Shown here in pieces: positions 47,047 through 57,104 of a stretch of 57,176 bases of DNA. Each line of letters opens with the position of its first letter. The stretch's first letter is position 1. The DNA lies in contig JAFRFD010000080.1 in the NCBI GenBank assembly GCA_017434525.1, positions 1-57,176 on the forward strand, given 5' to 3'. The notes beneath the pieces were generated by a model. The model searched no databases, had not been told where the DNA came from, and was given only the letters and a program-made list of their open reading frames with translations. The position numbers were made by a program, and so were the translations under genes. This stretch comes from Methanobrevibacter sp. (GTDB taxonomy: Archaea; Methanobacteriota; Methanobacteria; Methanobacteriales; Methanobacteriaceae).

Positions 47047-47577
47047 TTATTTATTTTCTAATGATTCAATTCTTTTATCTAAATCATCCAATCTGTCTTC
47101 AGTAACTTTTTGGAATTCCTCGGATGATTTTTTAAATTCTTTGAAACTTTTATCCAAATCATCAACATTGGCAGTGGTTTCGTTAAATTTAGATTCAAGT
47201 TCTTCCAAATCATTTGTAGTAGCTAAAGACCAATCTTTAATTAACTGATCACTTTTTGCATCAAAAAATGCATCAATCTTATTGGAAAATGCTTCATTGT
47301 TAAGTGATGACATGTCAATATCGCTTAATCTTACTTTGATACGTTTACTCATTGATTCAGAATCATCCTTATCATCCTGAACTTCTTCTTTAGTTAAGTC
47401 ATATTCCACATCTTCACTGGATCTACCTAAAATCTCATTCATATGAGCATCAGCACTGGTTGGTACATAATTACGCAATTTATCCATAGTAGCTGGACTA
47501 TTTAATAAATAATAATAAATTAAAATCACAATTGCTGCAATTAAAATAATGACTGCAACTGCTTCCATAGCATCCAT
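47047..47577 (-). CDS. Membrane-anchored coiled-coil protein
   Basis: 176 residues with one N-terminal membrane helix (AVAVIILIAAIVILIYYYLL) and acidic helical/coiled-coil parts (TTANVDDLDKSFKEFKKSSEEFQKVTEDRLDDLDKRIESLE). Preceded by GGTGG. Follows the 135-aa gene with the same layout after 8 nt. No function recognised; it may act as a scaffold in a membrane complex. Confidence 0.65.
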   Translation of the reverse strand: MDAMEAVAVIILIAAIVILIYYYLLNSPATMDKLRNYVPTSADAHMNEILGRSSEDVEYDLTKEEVQDDKDDSESMSKRIKVRLSDIDMSSLNNEAFSNKIDAFFDAKSDQLIKDWSLATTNDLEELESKFNETTANVDDLDKSFKEFKKSSEEFQKVTEDRLDDLDKRIESLENK

Positions 47578-47585
47578 GTTACCAC

Positions 47586-47993
47586 CTATTTATCCATTTT
47601 TTTGAGTTTTTTCTCTTTAGCTTCAATTTCTTTAAGCATTTTTTCTAATTTTCTTTGTTCAGTTTCAGCTTCAAGTCTAGCCAATCTTTCATTAATTTCT
47701 GAATGCAAGTAACCTACATTACTTCTGACTTCAGTTGTAGATTGCCTAATGGCTGAAAGACTGTCTTGTTGCTCTTGTGGTAATGGAATCGGATTGTCCA
47801 TTAATCTTTTGGATTCAATGTCTTTTTCGACCATGGACATTTTTTTAAGTTCAATTTCCTTTTCAAGCATTAAAATTGAATTTTTAGATTGTGCAACTTT
47901 TCTCCATTGGAAAACAATGATAATCAATACAATAGCAACAATAACCACAATGATTAATAAAAACATTTGGTCAGGTATTGTTGGAACATCCAT
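47586..47993 (-). CDS. Membrane-anchored coiled-coil protein
   Basis: 135 residues. One N-terminal membrane helix (MFLLIIVVIVAIVLIIIVFQW) followed by a long charged coiled coil (SILMLEKEIELKKMSMVEKDIESKRLM and EINERLARLEAETEQRKLEKMLKEIEAKEKKL). Strong GGAGGT site. It forms an operon with the 176-aa gene downstream; they may interact through their coiled coils. Confidence 0.7.
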   Translation of the reverse strand: MDVPTIPDQMFLLIIVVIVAIVLIIIVFQWRKVAQSKNSILMLEKEIELKKMSMVEKDIESKRLMDNPIPLPQEQQDSLSAIRQSTTEVRSNVGYLHSEINERLARLEAETEQRKLEKMLKEIEAKEKKLKKMDK

Positions 47994-48084
47994 TTGATAA
48001 CCTCCAATATTTCAATAAATATAAAATATTATATAAACTTTATCAAATAAATAATTAATTATTTATTAAAGAAGGTAAAAATTT

Positions 48085-49002
48085 ATGATGGAATCCTATA
48101 TAAAATCAGGAAAAATTGTTTCCGAGATTCGAAGCGAAGCTTCAAAAATGATTACTGATGGAGCTTTGGTAATTGATTTGGTAAATTATGTAGAAAGTGA
48201 AATTCTAAAATCAGGTGCTGAAATTGCATTTCCATGTAACGTGTCTATAAATGAATTTGCAGCCCATTATACTTCCCCCGCAGGCGATGAAACTAAATTT
48301 AAAGCTGGAGATATGGTAAAATTGGATTTGGGTGCAATGGTTGACGGATATATTGCAGATTCAGCAGTTACCGTAGTGGCCAGTGGAAATATTGATGAAA
48401 ATTACACTCAAGATGAAATCAACTTACATGAAGAAATTATCGAGGCATCAGCTGCAGGTCTTGAAGCTGCGATTGCAACCGCAAGAGCAGGTATTGAAGT
48501 TTCAAAGATCGGCGCTGCAATTCACGAAGCTATATCCGAATACAAATTGAATCCGATATTCAATTTAACAGGACACAGTTTGGAACAATATAATTTGCAT
48601 GCAGGAATTTCCATTCCAAATTACGACAACCATGATGATTACATTTTAGAAGAAGGTCAGGCAATTGCCATTGAACCTTTTGCAACAAACGGCAAAGGTA
48701 CTGTCAATGACGCTCCAGGACAATACATTTTCTCATATATGGCAAATAAACCGTTTAGAATAAAAAGCACTCAAAGAGTTTTAAAATACATTCAAAACAA
48801 CCACAGATATGTTCCATTTTCAGGAAGATGGATTACAGATGAATTTGGCGAAAGAAAAGGTGCAATTGCACTAAAACAATTAGCGGATGCAATGGCAATC
48901 TATCCGTATGCTCCTCTTCGTGAAAAAGAGAATTGTTTCGTAAGTCAAAAAGAACATACTGTAATTATTGAAAAAGAAGGTTGTACTGTTACAACAATTT
49001 AG
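48085..49002 (+). CDS. map: Methionine aminopeptidase, type II
   Basis: 305 residues. Cleaves the initiator Met from nascent proteins. The metal-binding residues are visible: LDLGAMVDGYIADSAVTV (two Asp), the His in LTGHSLEQYNLH, the Glu in AIEPFAT, and the C-terminal Glu in KEHTVIIEKEG. The His-containing HAGISIPNY and the absence of an N-terminal zinc finger fit archaeal type II enzymes. Two adjacent ATGs at 48085 and 48088; a GAAGGT site precedes them. Confidence 0.95.
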   Translation: MMESYIKSGKIVSEIRSEASKMITDGALVIDLVNYVESEILKSGAEIAFPCNVSINEFAAHYTSPAGDETKFKAGDMVKLDLGAMVDGYIADSAVTVVASGNIDENYTQDEINLHEEIIEASAAGLEAAIATARAGIEVSKIGAAIHEAISEYKLNPIFNLTGHSLEQYNLHAGISIPNYDNHDDYILEEGQAIAIEPFATNGKGTVNDAPGQYIFSYMANKPFRIKSTQRVLKYIQNNHRYVPFSGRWITDEFGERKGAIALKQLADAMAIYPYAPLREKENCFVSQKEHTVIIEKEGCTVTTI

Positions 49003-49106
49003 AAGAGATTCCCTCTCTTCAAACACCACATCTTATTTTTTATAAAAAAAATCATCCAAAAACAGTTAAAATATCAATTAAAAAAAAGAAAAAAAAGAAA
49101 GAAGAT

Positions 49107-49958
49107 TTAGTATATAGCAGGGATTTTAACTCCCATTTTAGCTCTTCTTTCACGTTCTGCAGTGTTTTTGTCTTTTTTACCTTTAGCTAATTTTTCAAGT
49201 AAAGGAAGACCTGGTTTTACTTCATCCATTGGTTTGGTTTCGATTAAACCAGCAGCAACTGCTCCTTTAAATACAGAGTCACCATCGTCAGTTCTGGTTA
49301 AAACAGTGGACCATCCGTCAGGAGATCCTACAGAACCGGTTGATACGTCAGCCCATTCACATACGTAATCTTGACAGATGTTACAACCTGCTTGTTCGTA
49401 TCCGTGTGTTTCTTTAATAGCTAAACCACTGTCTTCACCATCTTTGGTTAACCAGAATTTACCTTTACCGATGTCCATTTTGGTTGCATCTTGTAAGCTG
49501 TCAAATCCTAATTTAGCAGTAGCGAAGGTGTCAAGAGAAGCCATAGGGAAGTTTTCCATACAATAGATGCCGACAATCAATTTGACTTTGTCAGCGACAA
49601 ATCTAGTGAATGGGTAAGCTTGTGCTTTTCTTAAACCTTGGGTTTGACATGGAGTTGCTACAACACCGATTTTTTCTAAACCGTATTGACGGGTTGCTTG
49701 TTTTAAAGTGGATAATGTTGGGGACATTGAGTATTTGGTTCCAGCAGCTGCAATAACTTCATCAGCTGAAGTTACTACAGTAGGAACTGGTCTCCAATCG
49801 TCATCAGGAGTTCCAGCTACAACTGCACCTTCAATGATTCCTTCATCGAGTGCGTAACAGAGTAATGCTGAAACAATTCCTCCGTCTTGTGATACATCTA
49901 AGATTTTTTTCTCAGTAGATCTTGCAGATAATGCTTCTTTATAAGTACCTAATGGCAT
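49107..49958 (-). CDS. frhB: Coenzyme F420-reducing hydrogenase, beta subunit
   Basis: 283 residues. FrhB binds FAD and an iron-sulfur cluster and passes electrons from the FrhG clusters to coenzyme F420. Motifs: [39 protein letters not shown], the Cys in [13 protein letters not shown], and a Cys-rich part around [25 protein letters not shown] 49958 was chosen because the AGGAGG site is 7 nt upstream of it but only 1 nt before the in-frame TTG at 49964. It is the last gene of frhADGB; the order matches the classical operon. Confidence 0.96.
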   Translation of the reverse strand: MPLGTYKEALSARSTEKKILDVSQDGGIVSALLCYALDEGIIEGAVVAGTPDDDWRPVPTVVTSADEVIAAAGTKYSMSPTLSTLKQATRQYGLEKIGVVATPCQTQGLRKAQAYPFTRFVADKVKLIVGIYCMENFPMASLDTFATAKLGFDSLQDATKMDIGKGKFWLTKDGEDSGLAIKETHGYEQAGCNICQDYVCEWADVSTGSVGSPDGWSTVLTRTDDGDSVFKGAVAAGLIETKPMDEVKPGLPLLEKLAKGKKDKNTAERERRAKMGVKIPAIY

Positions 49959-49969
49959 ATCCAATCCTC

Positions 49970-50785
49970 CTATAATCCTGTTTCCTTTTTAATTCTGCTT
50001 TCAGGTAACCAAGATCTTGGACACATCATGTAGCAAGAACCACATTTAATACATCTATCTCTGTCACAGCTAGGTCTACCTTCAGAAAAGCCCATTGCTC
50101 TTGTAGGACATGCAAGAGCACAAGTTCCACATCCAGTACATAATCCTTGGCGGATTACATTGGTTAATACGTCACAACCGCATCCTTTATCACATGCAGC
50201 CCAGTCCATAGCTGGTTTTAAGTAATCTAAATCTCCTTCACATAAAGCGACAACAGCTTTAGCAATCATTTCAGGAGCTACAGGACAACCAGGAAGTGCT
50301 AAATCTACTTTAACTAATGCATTAATTGGTAAGAAAGATTCGTGTTTAGGTTGTGCTTGTTGACCACCACGAGCGAAGGTAGTGAAACAACCAGTTACAG
50401 CACAGGAACCAAATGCAGCAATTAATCCAGATTTTTCTCTTGCTTCTAAGAGTTCGTGAACACTGTGTTCGTCTTGTAAACAAACAGATCCTTCAATTAA
50501 ACATAAGTCCATTTCTGGCATTTCCCATAAATCGACCAAAGTTTGTCCGTAAACAATGTCAACCATGTCAGTTAAAACAGTGGATAAGATATCATAGTTT
50601 TCGGTTAAAGACATTGCGTCACCAGTACAACCACTTAAGTGTATGTAACCAATACGTGGTTTTGCTGAAGCAGCTTTTGGTGCTTCTGCTTTGGTTTCTG
50701 CAGGAGCAGCTTCAACTTTTTCTTCTACTTTTGGTGCTTCTGGTTCAGATGAACCTCCAAAAGCTTTTTTCAATTTATCAAACAT
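49970..50785 (-). CDS. frhG: Coenzyme F420-reducing hydrogenase, gamma (small) subunit
   Basis: 271 residues. The [NiFe] hydrogenase small subunit with its proximal cluster residues in [26 protein letters not shown] and LPGCPVAP, followed by a ferredoxin-type domain with two [4Fe-4S] motifs ([13 protein letters not shown] and [13 protein letters not shown]). An Ala/Glu/Pro/Lys-rich linker of about 30 residues ([19 protein letters not shown]) lies at the N-terminus, before the conserved fold. The ATG shares one base with the frhD stop codon (TAATG). Confidence 0.96.
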   Translation of the reverse strand: MFDKLKKAFGGSSEPEAPKVEEKVEAAPAETKAEAPKAASAKPRIGYIHLSGCTGDAMSLTENYDILSTVLTDMVDIVYGQTLVDLWEMPEMDLCLIEGSVCLQDEHSVHELLEAREKSGLIAAFGSCAVTGCFTTFARGGQQAQPKHESFLPINALVKVDLALPGCPVAPEMIAKAVVALCEGDLDYLKPAMDWAACDKGCGCDVLTNVIRQGLCTGCGTCALACPTRAMGFSEGRPSCDRDRCIKCGSCYMMCPRSWLPESRIKKETGL

Positions 50786-51354
50786 TATTTTACCCCGATT
50801 TCTTTTAAAATAATATCAATAGCTTTAGGAACAGCCTTTTCTACAGGTTCTGTTAAACCCATATCTACATCCGGTGTTGGAATCTCAGCTGGTTTGCATC
50901 CAACAATAACTACTTCACATTTTTGAGAAATTTCTTGAAGTGGATTTTCAACAGTCATCCCATGAGGATTGTCGTATTTTCCCTTTTGCATAACATTTGG
51001 GTCAAATACATCTACAGTTCCAGGTTCCGCATCAAACTCGACAACATCGATTACAATAAGTTTCTTCCAATCGTATTCAGTGTACAATGGAAAGAAATTT
51101 GTCGGAGCTGCAGTTCCACCATCGATGAACTGGACACTATCCGGCAATGTTATGCCTTCAAATTTTCCTTTAATTTCCTCTAAAATATCCTTATTGAATT
51201 CATCTTCAACATATGAAGTAACAGCTGGATCATAATAGTCATTTGCATCATTGAAATATTTCTGTAATATGTTTATAAGAACTGGACCGAAACCATCATC
51301 TTTAAACAATATATTTCCGCATCCGATGACAATTATATCCGAATGATAAGGCAT
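50785..51354 (-). CDS. frhD: Hydrogenase maturation endopeptidase for FrhA
   Basis: 189 residues. [14 protein letters not shown] at the N-terminus is the HycI/HyaD-type fold; the Asp and Glu residues bind nickel. It cleaves the C-terminal extension of FrhA after nickel insertion. Preceded by a GGAGG site, 18 nt behind frhA; coupled by a TAATG overlap to frhG. Confidence 0.95.
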   Translation of the reverse strand: MPYHSDIIVIGCGNILFKDDGFGPVLINILQKYFNDANDYYDPAVTSYVEDEFNKDILEEIKGKFEGITLPDSVQFIDGGTAAPTNFFPLYTEYDWKKLIVIDVVEFDAEPGTVDVFDPNVMQKGKYDNPHGMTVENPLQEISQKCEVVIVGCKPAEIPTPDVDMGLTEPVEKAVPKAIDIILKEIGVK

Positions 51355-51372
51355 TGAATTCCTCCAAGTTAC

Positions 51373-52587
51373 TTAGATTCTCACCATTTCATTTTTAAGA
51401 ATGGATTTGTCTTCATCGTCAACTACCATTACGTGAGTAGCACATGATAAACATGGGTCGTATGCTCTGATTACATGTGGACCTAACTCGTGATGGAATC
51501 CTTCAGTTGCAGGACCCATAGTTGGAATGTTCCAAGTAGTTGGTACAATAGCAGAGTAGAATTTGGTTTTTCCGTCCACAACTTGTGCCATGTGTACGTC
51601 AGTTCCTCTAGGACCTTCGATAACACCAAATCCGAGTTCTCCAGTTCCTCTTTTATCGTAACTTACATTTGCAGGAGCGGAGGTGTCAAGTGCATCTAAT
51701 GCTTCCATACATGCATCATAGTTTTTGAGCATTTCGTCAGCACGAGCTACGTGTTGTGCGATTACACCTTTGTCTTTAAATCCAGCGTATTTTTCCATTC
51801 TTGCTCTAGGACCGGTTTCTACGTTGTTACCTTCCCATAAAGGAATTACGGAACATGCTTCTTTTCCAATTTCTGGATCATCATACCATGCTTCTGGTAA
51901 AACTTCAGAGAATTTGTCCATGTCAAATTCGTTAGTACCGTAAGTAGCATCCATAGCCATTAATGGTTGATTAACTACACCTAAATCTTTTGGTAAACCT
52001 GCATCGAGAACAAGTCCTTTAATAAATTCGACATGTGCTTCGAGTTTAGGTCTAAGCGCAGTCATTCTTTCAATTAATCTTTCTTTAGTGAATGGAGTAA
52101 TGTTTCTTGCCATACCACCGACTCTAATGTCAGCAGGGTGGATACCTTCACCAGCACACATATCAACTACGTATTGAACAGTTTTTCTGATTTCACTTAC
52201 ACTGTCAACTGCTGTTGCGAAATTACTTTCGTTAGTAATATCTGGAGCAACTAAAAAGTGGTGAATTGCTGCACTGTTAATACCATGTGCTGCTGCAGTA
52301 GCTTTTCTTAACAATTTTGCTGCGGTAGGAATTTCAATTCCTAATGCCATGTCCATTGCTTCAGCGGAAGCTAATGTGTGTGGAATTGGACAGACTCCAC
52401 AAATTCTTTGACATAAAACAGGTGCTGTTTCAGGAGCTTTGTTAAGAACCATCTTTTCTAAACCCCTAACAGGAGTTATACTAAAATACATACCTTTTGT
52501 AACTATACCTTCATCATCGACTTCCATGACCAATTCGGCATGACCTTCTTGACGAGATGTAGGTTTAATAACTACTCTATCTTTCAA
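51373..52587 (-). CDS. frhA: Coenzyme F420-reducing hydrogenase, alpha (large) subunit
   Basis: 404 residues. The [NiFe] centre ligands are the N-terminal [11 protein letters not shown] and the C-terminal DPCLSCATH; the residues after ATH are removed by FrhD. All nickel ligands are Cys; there is no selenocysteine codon. FrhABG reversibly transfers electrons between H2 and F420, supplying F420H2 for methanogenesis from CO2. I start at the TTG at 52587, at the right distance from GAGGTGA; the alternative upstream codons overlap that site. The length agrees with known FrhA (about 405 aa). Confidence 0.95.
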   Translation of the reverse strand: MKDRVVIKPTSRQEGHAELVMEVDDEGIVTKGMYFSITPVRGLEKMVLNKAPETAPVLCQRICGVCPIPHTLASAEAMDMALGIEIPTAAKLLRKATAAAHGINSAAIHHFLVAPDITNESNFATAVDSVSEIRKTVQYVVDMCAGEGIHPADIRVGGMARNITPFTKERLIERMTALRPKLEAHVEFIKGLVLDAGLPKDLGVVNQPLMAMDATYGTNEFDMDKFSEVLPEAWYDDPEIGKEACSVIPLWEGNNVETGPRARMEKYAGFKDKGVIAQHVARADEMLKNYDACMEALDALDTSAPANVSYDKRGTGELGFGVIEGPRGTDVHMAQVVDGKTKFYSAIVPTTWNIPTMGPATEGFHHELGPHVIRAYDPCLSCATHVMVVDDEDKSILKNEMVRI

Positions 52588-52680
52588 ATATGTCACCTCA
52601 ATTATTAGCAATTAGAAACTAACATTAATTATTTATGGATATTATTATTAATAAGTTATGCCACAAAATTTTAATCGAAA

Positions 52681-52692
52681 TATATATAACCT
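52681..52692 (-). promoter_or_regulatory. Probable TATA box of the frh operon
   Basis: GTTATATATATT on the minus strand about 95-105 nt before the frhA start, giving a leader of about 70 nt. An opposite TTATATATAA at 52714-52723 serves the plus-strand gene at 52748. Confidence 0.5.
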
Positions 52693-52747
52693 ATGAAAAA
52701 CTAAATTTTAATATTATATATAAGTATAATTAAAAGGAGGGAAAAAA

Positions 52748-53260
52748 TTGGATAAAGCAAATATAATAATTTCTATAATCATTGTAGTATGTATTGCAGC
52801 AGCCGTTGCAGCATATGGAATTACAAATAGTGATAATCCAATATTCTCTGATTTATCAAGTATGTCCGGTAGTGATAATACTGGTAACGGACTTGGAAAC
52901 AGTACTGCTAACACAAATCATAGTGGATCATCCGTAGCAACCACATCCGGCGGAAGCAGTTCTGGAACAGGAAGTTCTGGAACAGGAAACGGAGGTTCCG
53001 GAACAGGAAGTGGTGGTTCTGGATCAAGTTCCAATAGTGGAAGCAATTCTGGAAGCAATTCTGGATCCAGTTCAAGCGATGGCCAAATGTCATATGCAAC
53101 AGCACAAAGTATTGCAAATAGTGGAATTTCAGAACCTGGATGTTACGCAGCTGGAGGCCACTACACTAATGGAATGTGGATTTTTACAATTTATGATGCA
53201 AATGGTAACAATGTGGGTAGCATAAGCGTATATGCAAATGGTCAAACTGGATTAGATTAA
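52748..53260 (+). CDS. Exported Gly/Ser-rich protein, function unknown
   Basis: 170 residues. TTG start 7 nt behind a perfect AAGGAGG. An N-terminal membrane helix (IIISIIIVVCIAAAVAAYGI), a ~75-residue low-complexity part built of GSGTGSGGSGSSSNSG repeats, and a compact C-terminal domain (from about residue 110; SYATAQSIANSGISEPGCYA...). The C-terminal domain could be PepSY-like; the low-complexity part is a flexible surface linker. Function not known. Confidence 0.7.
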   Translation: MDKANIIISIIIVVCIAAAVAAYGITNSDNPIFSDLSSMSGSDNTGNGLGNSTANTNHSGSSVATTSGGSSSGTGSSGTGNGGSGTGSGGSGSSSNSGSNSGSNSGSSSSDGQMSYATAQSIANSGISEPGCYAAGGHYTNGMWIFTIYDANGNNVGSISVYANGQTGLD

Positions 53261-53345
53261 TAATTTATTAATCTTTTTTTATTTTTTTAAAAAATAGATA
53301 AATATATATAATAAGATAAAGATATTTATTATTGTTGTATATGAA

Positions 53346-53421
<76 letters not shown>

Positions 53422-53476
53422 TTCAATACAATTAACTTTTTTTAAATTAATATTTTTAGAGAATTAAATATTATAC

Positions 53477-53550
53477 GGGCTTGTAGCCTAGTCTGGAAGG
53501 GCGTAAGACTCCTAATCTTAAGATCGAGGGTTCAAATCCCTCCAAGTCCG
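53477..53550 (+). tRNA. tRNA-Arg (CCT)
   Basis: Acceptor GGGCTTG pairing with CAAGTCC, anticodon CCT in loop CTCCTAA, T arm GGGTTCAAATCCC. The two tRNA-Arg genes are 57 nt apart and similar in their outer arms, consistent with duplication. Confidence 0.93.
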
Positions 53551-53557
53551 CTTAATT

Positions 53558-54745
53558 TTAAAAATTATCCAAAGTAACTAATTTTTCTTTTTTTGGTTTT
53601 TTTAGCTCTTTGGAAAATGAAATCTCACCGTATTTACCCCCTCCACCAGGAATAACATCAATGGTTTTATTTCTAAAAGCCTCAATGGCCGGAGCGATAT
53701 TTGAATCTATTTTTTCAATATCTTCAATTGAAACATTAATTAAAACATCTATTTCTGTGCTAAAATTATCAATTAACCTTTGCCATTTGCCTTGAACCGT
53801 TTTAGTGGTGACTCCTTTGTCATATACAGTTGATATTAATTCGGCTAATGGCATCAAATGAACATATTCTGGCCTAAAAGAAGGGTGTTTTGGTTCTGAG
53901 TAATCTGAAATTTCAGATATTCTAAAATCAACACCTTTTTTGATTGTTCCACCACAGACACATTTCATTTTATTTCCTTTTGCAACAGCAGGATCAACTA
54001 ATTTATGGCATTTTGTGCATGCAGTCATGTGGTATTTTCCTAAATTCGGAATCAAACCATAGTTTGCTTTAATGTCTTTGTTTTTAATTGCACGTTTGAT
54101 TGATGAAAATGAAATATCTCCAAGTTCAATTTGATTAAACTCCCTACCCAATCTATGGGGCCATGGCGAATGAGCATCCGAATTAGTCAAAAATGGAAAA
54201 TCCTTAAGTTCACTAACAGTATCGGCCATGAAAGTGTCTGCCGATAGACCAAGCTCAACGAAATCAGGCTTTTTTTCATAGCAATCATAAATGCTATCAA
54301 AGGATTTGTACATGCCTGTCCATGGTGTAAATGCATGAGCAGGACCTATTAAACAATCATAATCACGAACAAGTTCTAAAAGCTCCACTCCACCTAATTG
54401 GGTTTTAGGCCTTCCATCTTGATTTTTATTTTTTGAAGGCAATATTTGAGACAACTCACGAGCAATATCAATAGTGGGAATAATTATTAAATGATGAATC
54501 TTGTTTTTCCCCTCAACTTCCGTAGTCAATACGAAATTCATGTCATCATATGCGTAAATTCCATCACCCAAATAAGTTGTTGTCTCTTCAATAATATCTA
54601 ACCACTTGGGATGGAATGCATCACCGGTTCCTAAAAGTTGCAATCCTTTTAATTTGGATTTAGGAGCCATATTTTTAATCAACATGTCCTTTGAGGAAGC
54701 CATTGAAAAACAGCTGTGAACATGAAAATCAGCATTTACTAACAT
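53558..54745 (-). CDS. Endonuclease Q-type PHP nuclease
   Basis: 395 residues. The N-terminal PHP metal-binding domain begins NADFHVHSCFSMASSK and has LGTGDAFHPKWL; later HAFTPW and NSDAHSPWPHRLG give further metal ligands. A zinc finger of the form CTKCHKLV...CVCGG lies around residues 240-265. This pattern is archaeal EndoQ, which cleaves DNA 5' of deaminated bases (hypoxanthine, uracil). Convergent to the tRNA-Arg pair, with the stop 8 nt from the tRNA end. Confidence 0.85.
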   Translation of the reverse strand: MLVNADFHVHSCFSMASSKDMLIKNMAPKSKLKGLQLLGTGDAFHPKWLDIIEETTTYLGDGIYAYDDMNFVLTTEVEGKNKIHHLIIIPTIDIARELSQILPSKNKNQDGRPKTQLGGVELLELVRDYDCLIGPAHAFTPWTGMYKSFDSIYDCYEKKPDFVELGLSADTFMADTVSELKDFPFLTNSDAHSPWPHRLGREFNQIELGDISFSSIKRAIKNKDIKANYGLIPNLGKYHMTACTKCHKLVDPAVAKGNKMKCVCGGTIKKGVDFRISEISDYSEPKHPSFRPEYVHLMPLAELISTVYDKGVTTKTVQGKWQRLIDNFSTEIDVLINVSIEDIEKIDSNIAPAIEAFRNKTIDVIPGGGGKYGEISFSKELKKPKKEKLVTLDNF

Positions 54746-54767
54746 GATTAAATGTTAGAAATAATTG

Positions 54768-55328
54768 TTATATTAAATTATCTAAAATCCTTTTAACATT
54801 TACTAAAGGATATTTTTCCGTTTTCAAAGTTAAATCGGCAGTTAATTCATCAGAATTAGAATTGTCTTGAAGATTATTCAAATTTTTTAAAAAAGCGTTT
54901 GTTTTATCAATTAAATTAATCAATTGATTTTGATTTGTTGGATAAGCAAGTTTCAAAGTAGGAATGTTTAAATCATCCACAATTTTGACTTCCAAACTAT
55001 GAGCATTATTGCATGAATTACTTCCAAACAAAATTAACTCATTTAATGCATCATACATTCTAGTGTAATTTTTAGGTCGCCTGCCAACAATGATAGCTGC
55101 GTCAGCACTATCCACAACACGAGAAAACAGAAATAACCTTCCTTTTACACCAGATGGAATCTCACTAGAACAATAATTATTAATCAAATTATCAAAATTA
55201 AAATTACCCTCACAAATATCCATATTATTATATTTGGAAAAATTTGAGGGAGATAAATAAGTATGTCCATTCTTTTCGATTAATGGAATTACAATCATTG
55301 CCGCATCTGGAACAACTATAACATTCAT
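54768..55328 (-). CDS. Conserved Methanobacteriales protein (possibly DUF2100)
   Basis: 186 residues from ATG 55328. A start at the TTG at 55361 would overlap the upstream PAC2 gene by 8 nt and there is no ribosome site for either. N-terminal MNVIVVPDAAMIVIPLI is followed by a mixed alpha/beta pattern (VDSADAAIIVGRRPKNY). I associate this layout with DUF2100 but cannot confirm it. Immediately downstream of the PAC2 gene, 22 nt before endoQ, so likely in the same operon as the translation genes. Confidence 0.6.
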   Translation of the reverse strand: MNVIVVPDAAMIVIPLIEKNGHTYLSPSNFSKYNNMDICEGNFNFDNLINNYCSSEIPSGVKGRLFLFSRVVDSADAAIIVGRRPKNYTRMYDALNELILFGSNSCNNAHSLEVKIVDDLNIPTLKLAYPTNQNQLINLIDKTNAFLKNLNNLQDNSNSDELTADLTLKTEKYPLVNVKRILDNLI

Positions 55329-55353
55329 AGAAAAAAAGTAAAAGTATATTGGT

Positions 55354-56124
55354 TTAACCAATATATCTTAAATCGTCAGCATTTCCAGCATTAGCTTTAT
55401 TAATTAAATCTTGTTCCATTTGTTGGGCTTTAGCAATCATTTGTCTTGTTTCTTCAGCCCTTTCTTCCAATTTATCAACATTGATTTCAAAATTAAGTAA
55501 CATGGACAATTTATTTAAAATAGCTTCAGCTGATTCAGCATCGATGAAGTAGCCTGGAGTTTCACCCATAAGACAAGATCCCGGAATTCCCTGACGAGTT
55601 GCCAAGCCTAAAAATAATCCTGAAGCGCCAACGATTCCGCCATCATTAGCCCTGATTTCAATTTCAGCTTCTTTTAATAATTCAATATTTTCTTCAGTTG
55701 TTGCAGCACCAAATACTCTAGGACTTTCAGCAGGCTGGCCAGTAACCATTCCGCCCAATGTAAAAATCCTATTAATGCCATAACCTTTAACAAAATCTAA
55801 AATTTCTTTACAAACTAAATATTGACCTTCAGGGGATAAAGCTTGAGTATTGCCGACAAGAATAATCAAATCCAAATCATTTTCGCCAACATCCCTTAAA
55901 TAATACAACTCATTTTTCATGTTTTCTATTATTCCCTCATCTTTAACAATGACTTGAGGAGGAAATGTTGGAGAATAAATATCAGCAAACTTGGTAGCTC
56001 CTAACTCATCAATCATATGGTCAGCAGCCAACTTGCCCACATGTCCAAGACCAGGTAATGCTTCAATAAAAATAGGATTATCTAATTCAATGTCTTCTAA
56101 AACAGTTATTTCAATGGTATTCAT
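55354..56124 (-). CDS. PAC2-family proteasome assembly chaperone-like protein
   Basis: 256 residues. PAC2 pattern: [59 protein letters not shown] and [23 protein letters not shown]. In archaea these proteins are assumed to assist proteasome assembly, by analogy to eukaryotic PAC2. The gene follows nop10 and aIF2-alpha, a conserved archaeal order (L44e-S27e-aIF2alpha-Nop10-PAC2). Confidence 0.88.
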   Translation of the reverse strand: MNTIEITVLEDIELDNPIFIEALPGLGHVGKLAADHMIDELGATKFADIYSPTFPPQVIVKDEGIIENMKNELYYLRDVGENDLDLIILVGNTQALSPEGQYLVCKEILDFVKGYGINRIFTLGGMVTGQPAESPRVFGAATTEENIELLKEAEIEIRANDGGIVGASGLFLGLATRQGIPGSCLMGETPGYFIDAESAEAILNKLSMLLNFEINVDKLEERAEETRQMIAKAQQMEQDLINKANAGNADDLRYIG

Positions 56125-56129
56125 CCCAA

Positions 56130-56297
56130 TTACTCCTTCATTGATTCCTTTTTTAATATACGTCGATATTTACCATATTTATCCTCAACTGAAAATTTAG
56201 GAGGATAAATTACTTTAAGTTTCCCACCACATTTTGGGCAAGCATCCTTTAAAGTATAAATACCACATTCAGGACATTTATTCATTTTCATATTCAT
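56130..56297 (-). CDS. nop10: Small nucleolar-type RNP protein Nop10
   Basis: 55 residues on the minus strand. [25 protein letters not shown] carries two CxxC pairs, and [20 protein letters not shown] is the conserved linear tail that wraps Cbf5. Nop10 is part of the archaeal H/ACA pseudouridylation particle and also supports guide-independent Cbf5. Three in-frame ATGs open it (56297, 56291, 56285); I use the first. It lies between aIF2-alpha and PAC2, its usual place. Confidence 0.92.
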   Translation of the reverse strand: MNMKMNKCPECGIYTLKDACPKCGGKLKVIYPPKFSVEDKYGKYRRILKKESMKE

Positions 56298-56303
56298 AAG
56301 AAT

Positions 56304-57104
56304 CTAATTATTATCTAATTCTCTTAAAAATGAACCATTTCCATCAGATTCTTCGACAACTGCAATGCATCTATCAGCAGCCGCTTTAAGTGCTTTTTCT
56401 GCTAATAAATAATCAGTAGATTTTACAGTAATTCTGTATCTTGGCGCACCTACACATTGGACCTTGATTTCTTCTTCCTCATCCCCATTGTCTTCAGCAG
56501 CTTTAAGAGCGGCAATAATTATTTCAACGCCGTTTGGAACAAATGTTTCAATATCTACATAGCCACTGATATGGACTTCAGGAGGAGTAATATTTTTCTT
56601 AGCCACTTCAGTAATAGCATCTGCCCAATCTTGAGGGATTCCTTCTTCAGTAAGTGATTCCGCACCTTCATCAGAAGCGGTTTCAAAAGCGCCGTAAACA
56701 TCACCAAAGATGTCCATAAGTTCATAACCCACTTCATCATAAGCAGTATCCAAATCTTTATCTAATGATTTAGCAGCCAATTCTAAGAATTTTTCAGCTT
56801 TTTGCTCAATTTTCCAATGTTGGATTTTTTTAGTTCTTTGATCTTCACGGATTCTTTTTAAAGAAGCATCAACATGCCCTTTTTTAGGATTTACTCTGAG
56901 AACACGACAGACGATTTTTTGGTTTTCTCTTACGTGATCCCTGATATTTTTAACCCAACCAGAAGATACTTCAGAAATATGAATAAAAGCTTCTTTGCCC
57001 TGATATTCTTCTAATTTAGCAAAAGCCCCATAATTTAGAACTTTATAAACTGTACCTACAATAAGTTCTCCTTCATCAGGCCATTCTTGACTTTTTCTTA
57101 CCAT
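56304..57104 (-). CDS. Translation initiation factor aIF2, alpha subunit
   Basis: 266 residues. An S1 domain at residues 10-85 ([35 protein letters not shown]), a helical middle part, and a C-terminal alpha/beta domain ([26 protein letters not shown]), the complete archaeal aIF2-alpha layout. aIF2 delivers initiator tRNA to the small ribosomal subunit. First gene of the operon visible here; the next genes upstream are beyond the window. Confidence 0.95.
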   Translation of the reverse strand: MVRKSQEWPDEGELIVGTVYKVLNYGAFAKLEEYQGKEAFIHISEVSSGWVKNIRDHVRENQKIVCRVLRVNPKKGHVDASLKRIREDQRTKKIQHWKIEQKAEKFLELAAKSLDKDLDTAYDEVGYELMDIFGDVYGAFETASDEGAESLTEEGIPQDWADAITEVAKKNITPPEVHISGYVDIETFVPNGVEIIIAALKAAEDNGDEEEEIKVQCVGAPRYRITVKSTDYLLAEKALKAAADRCIAVVEESDGNGSFLRELDNN

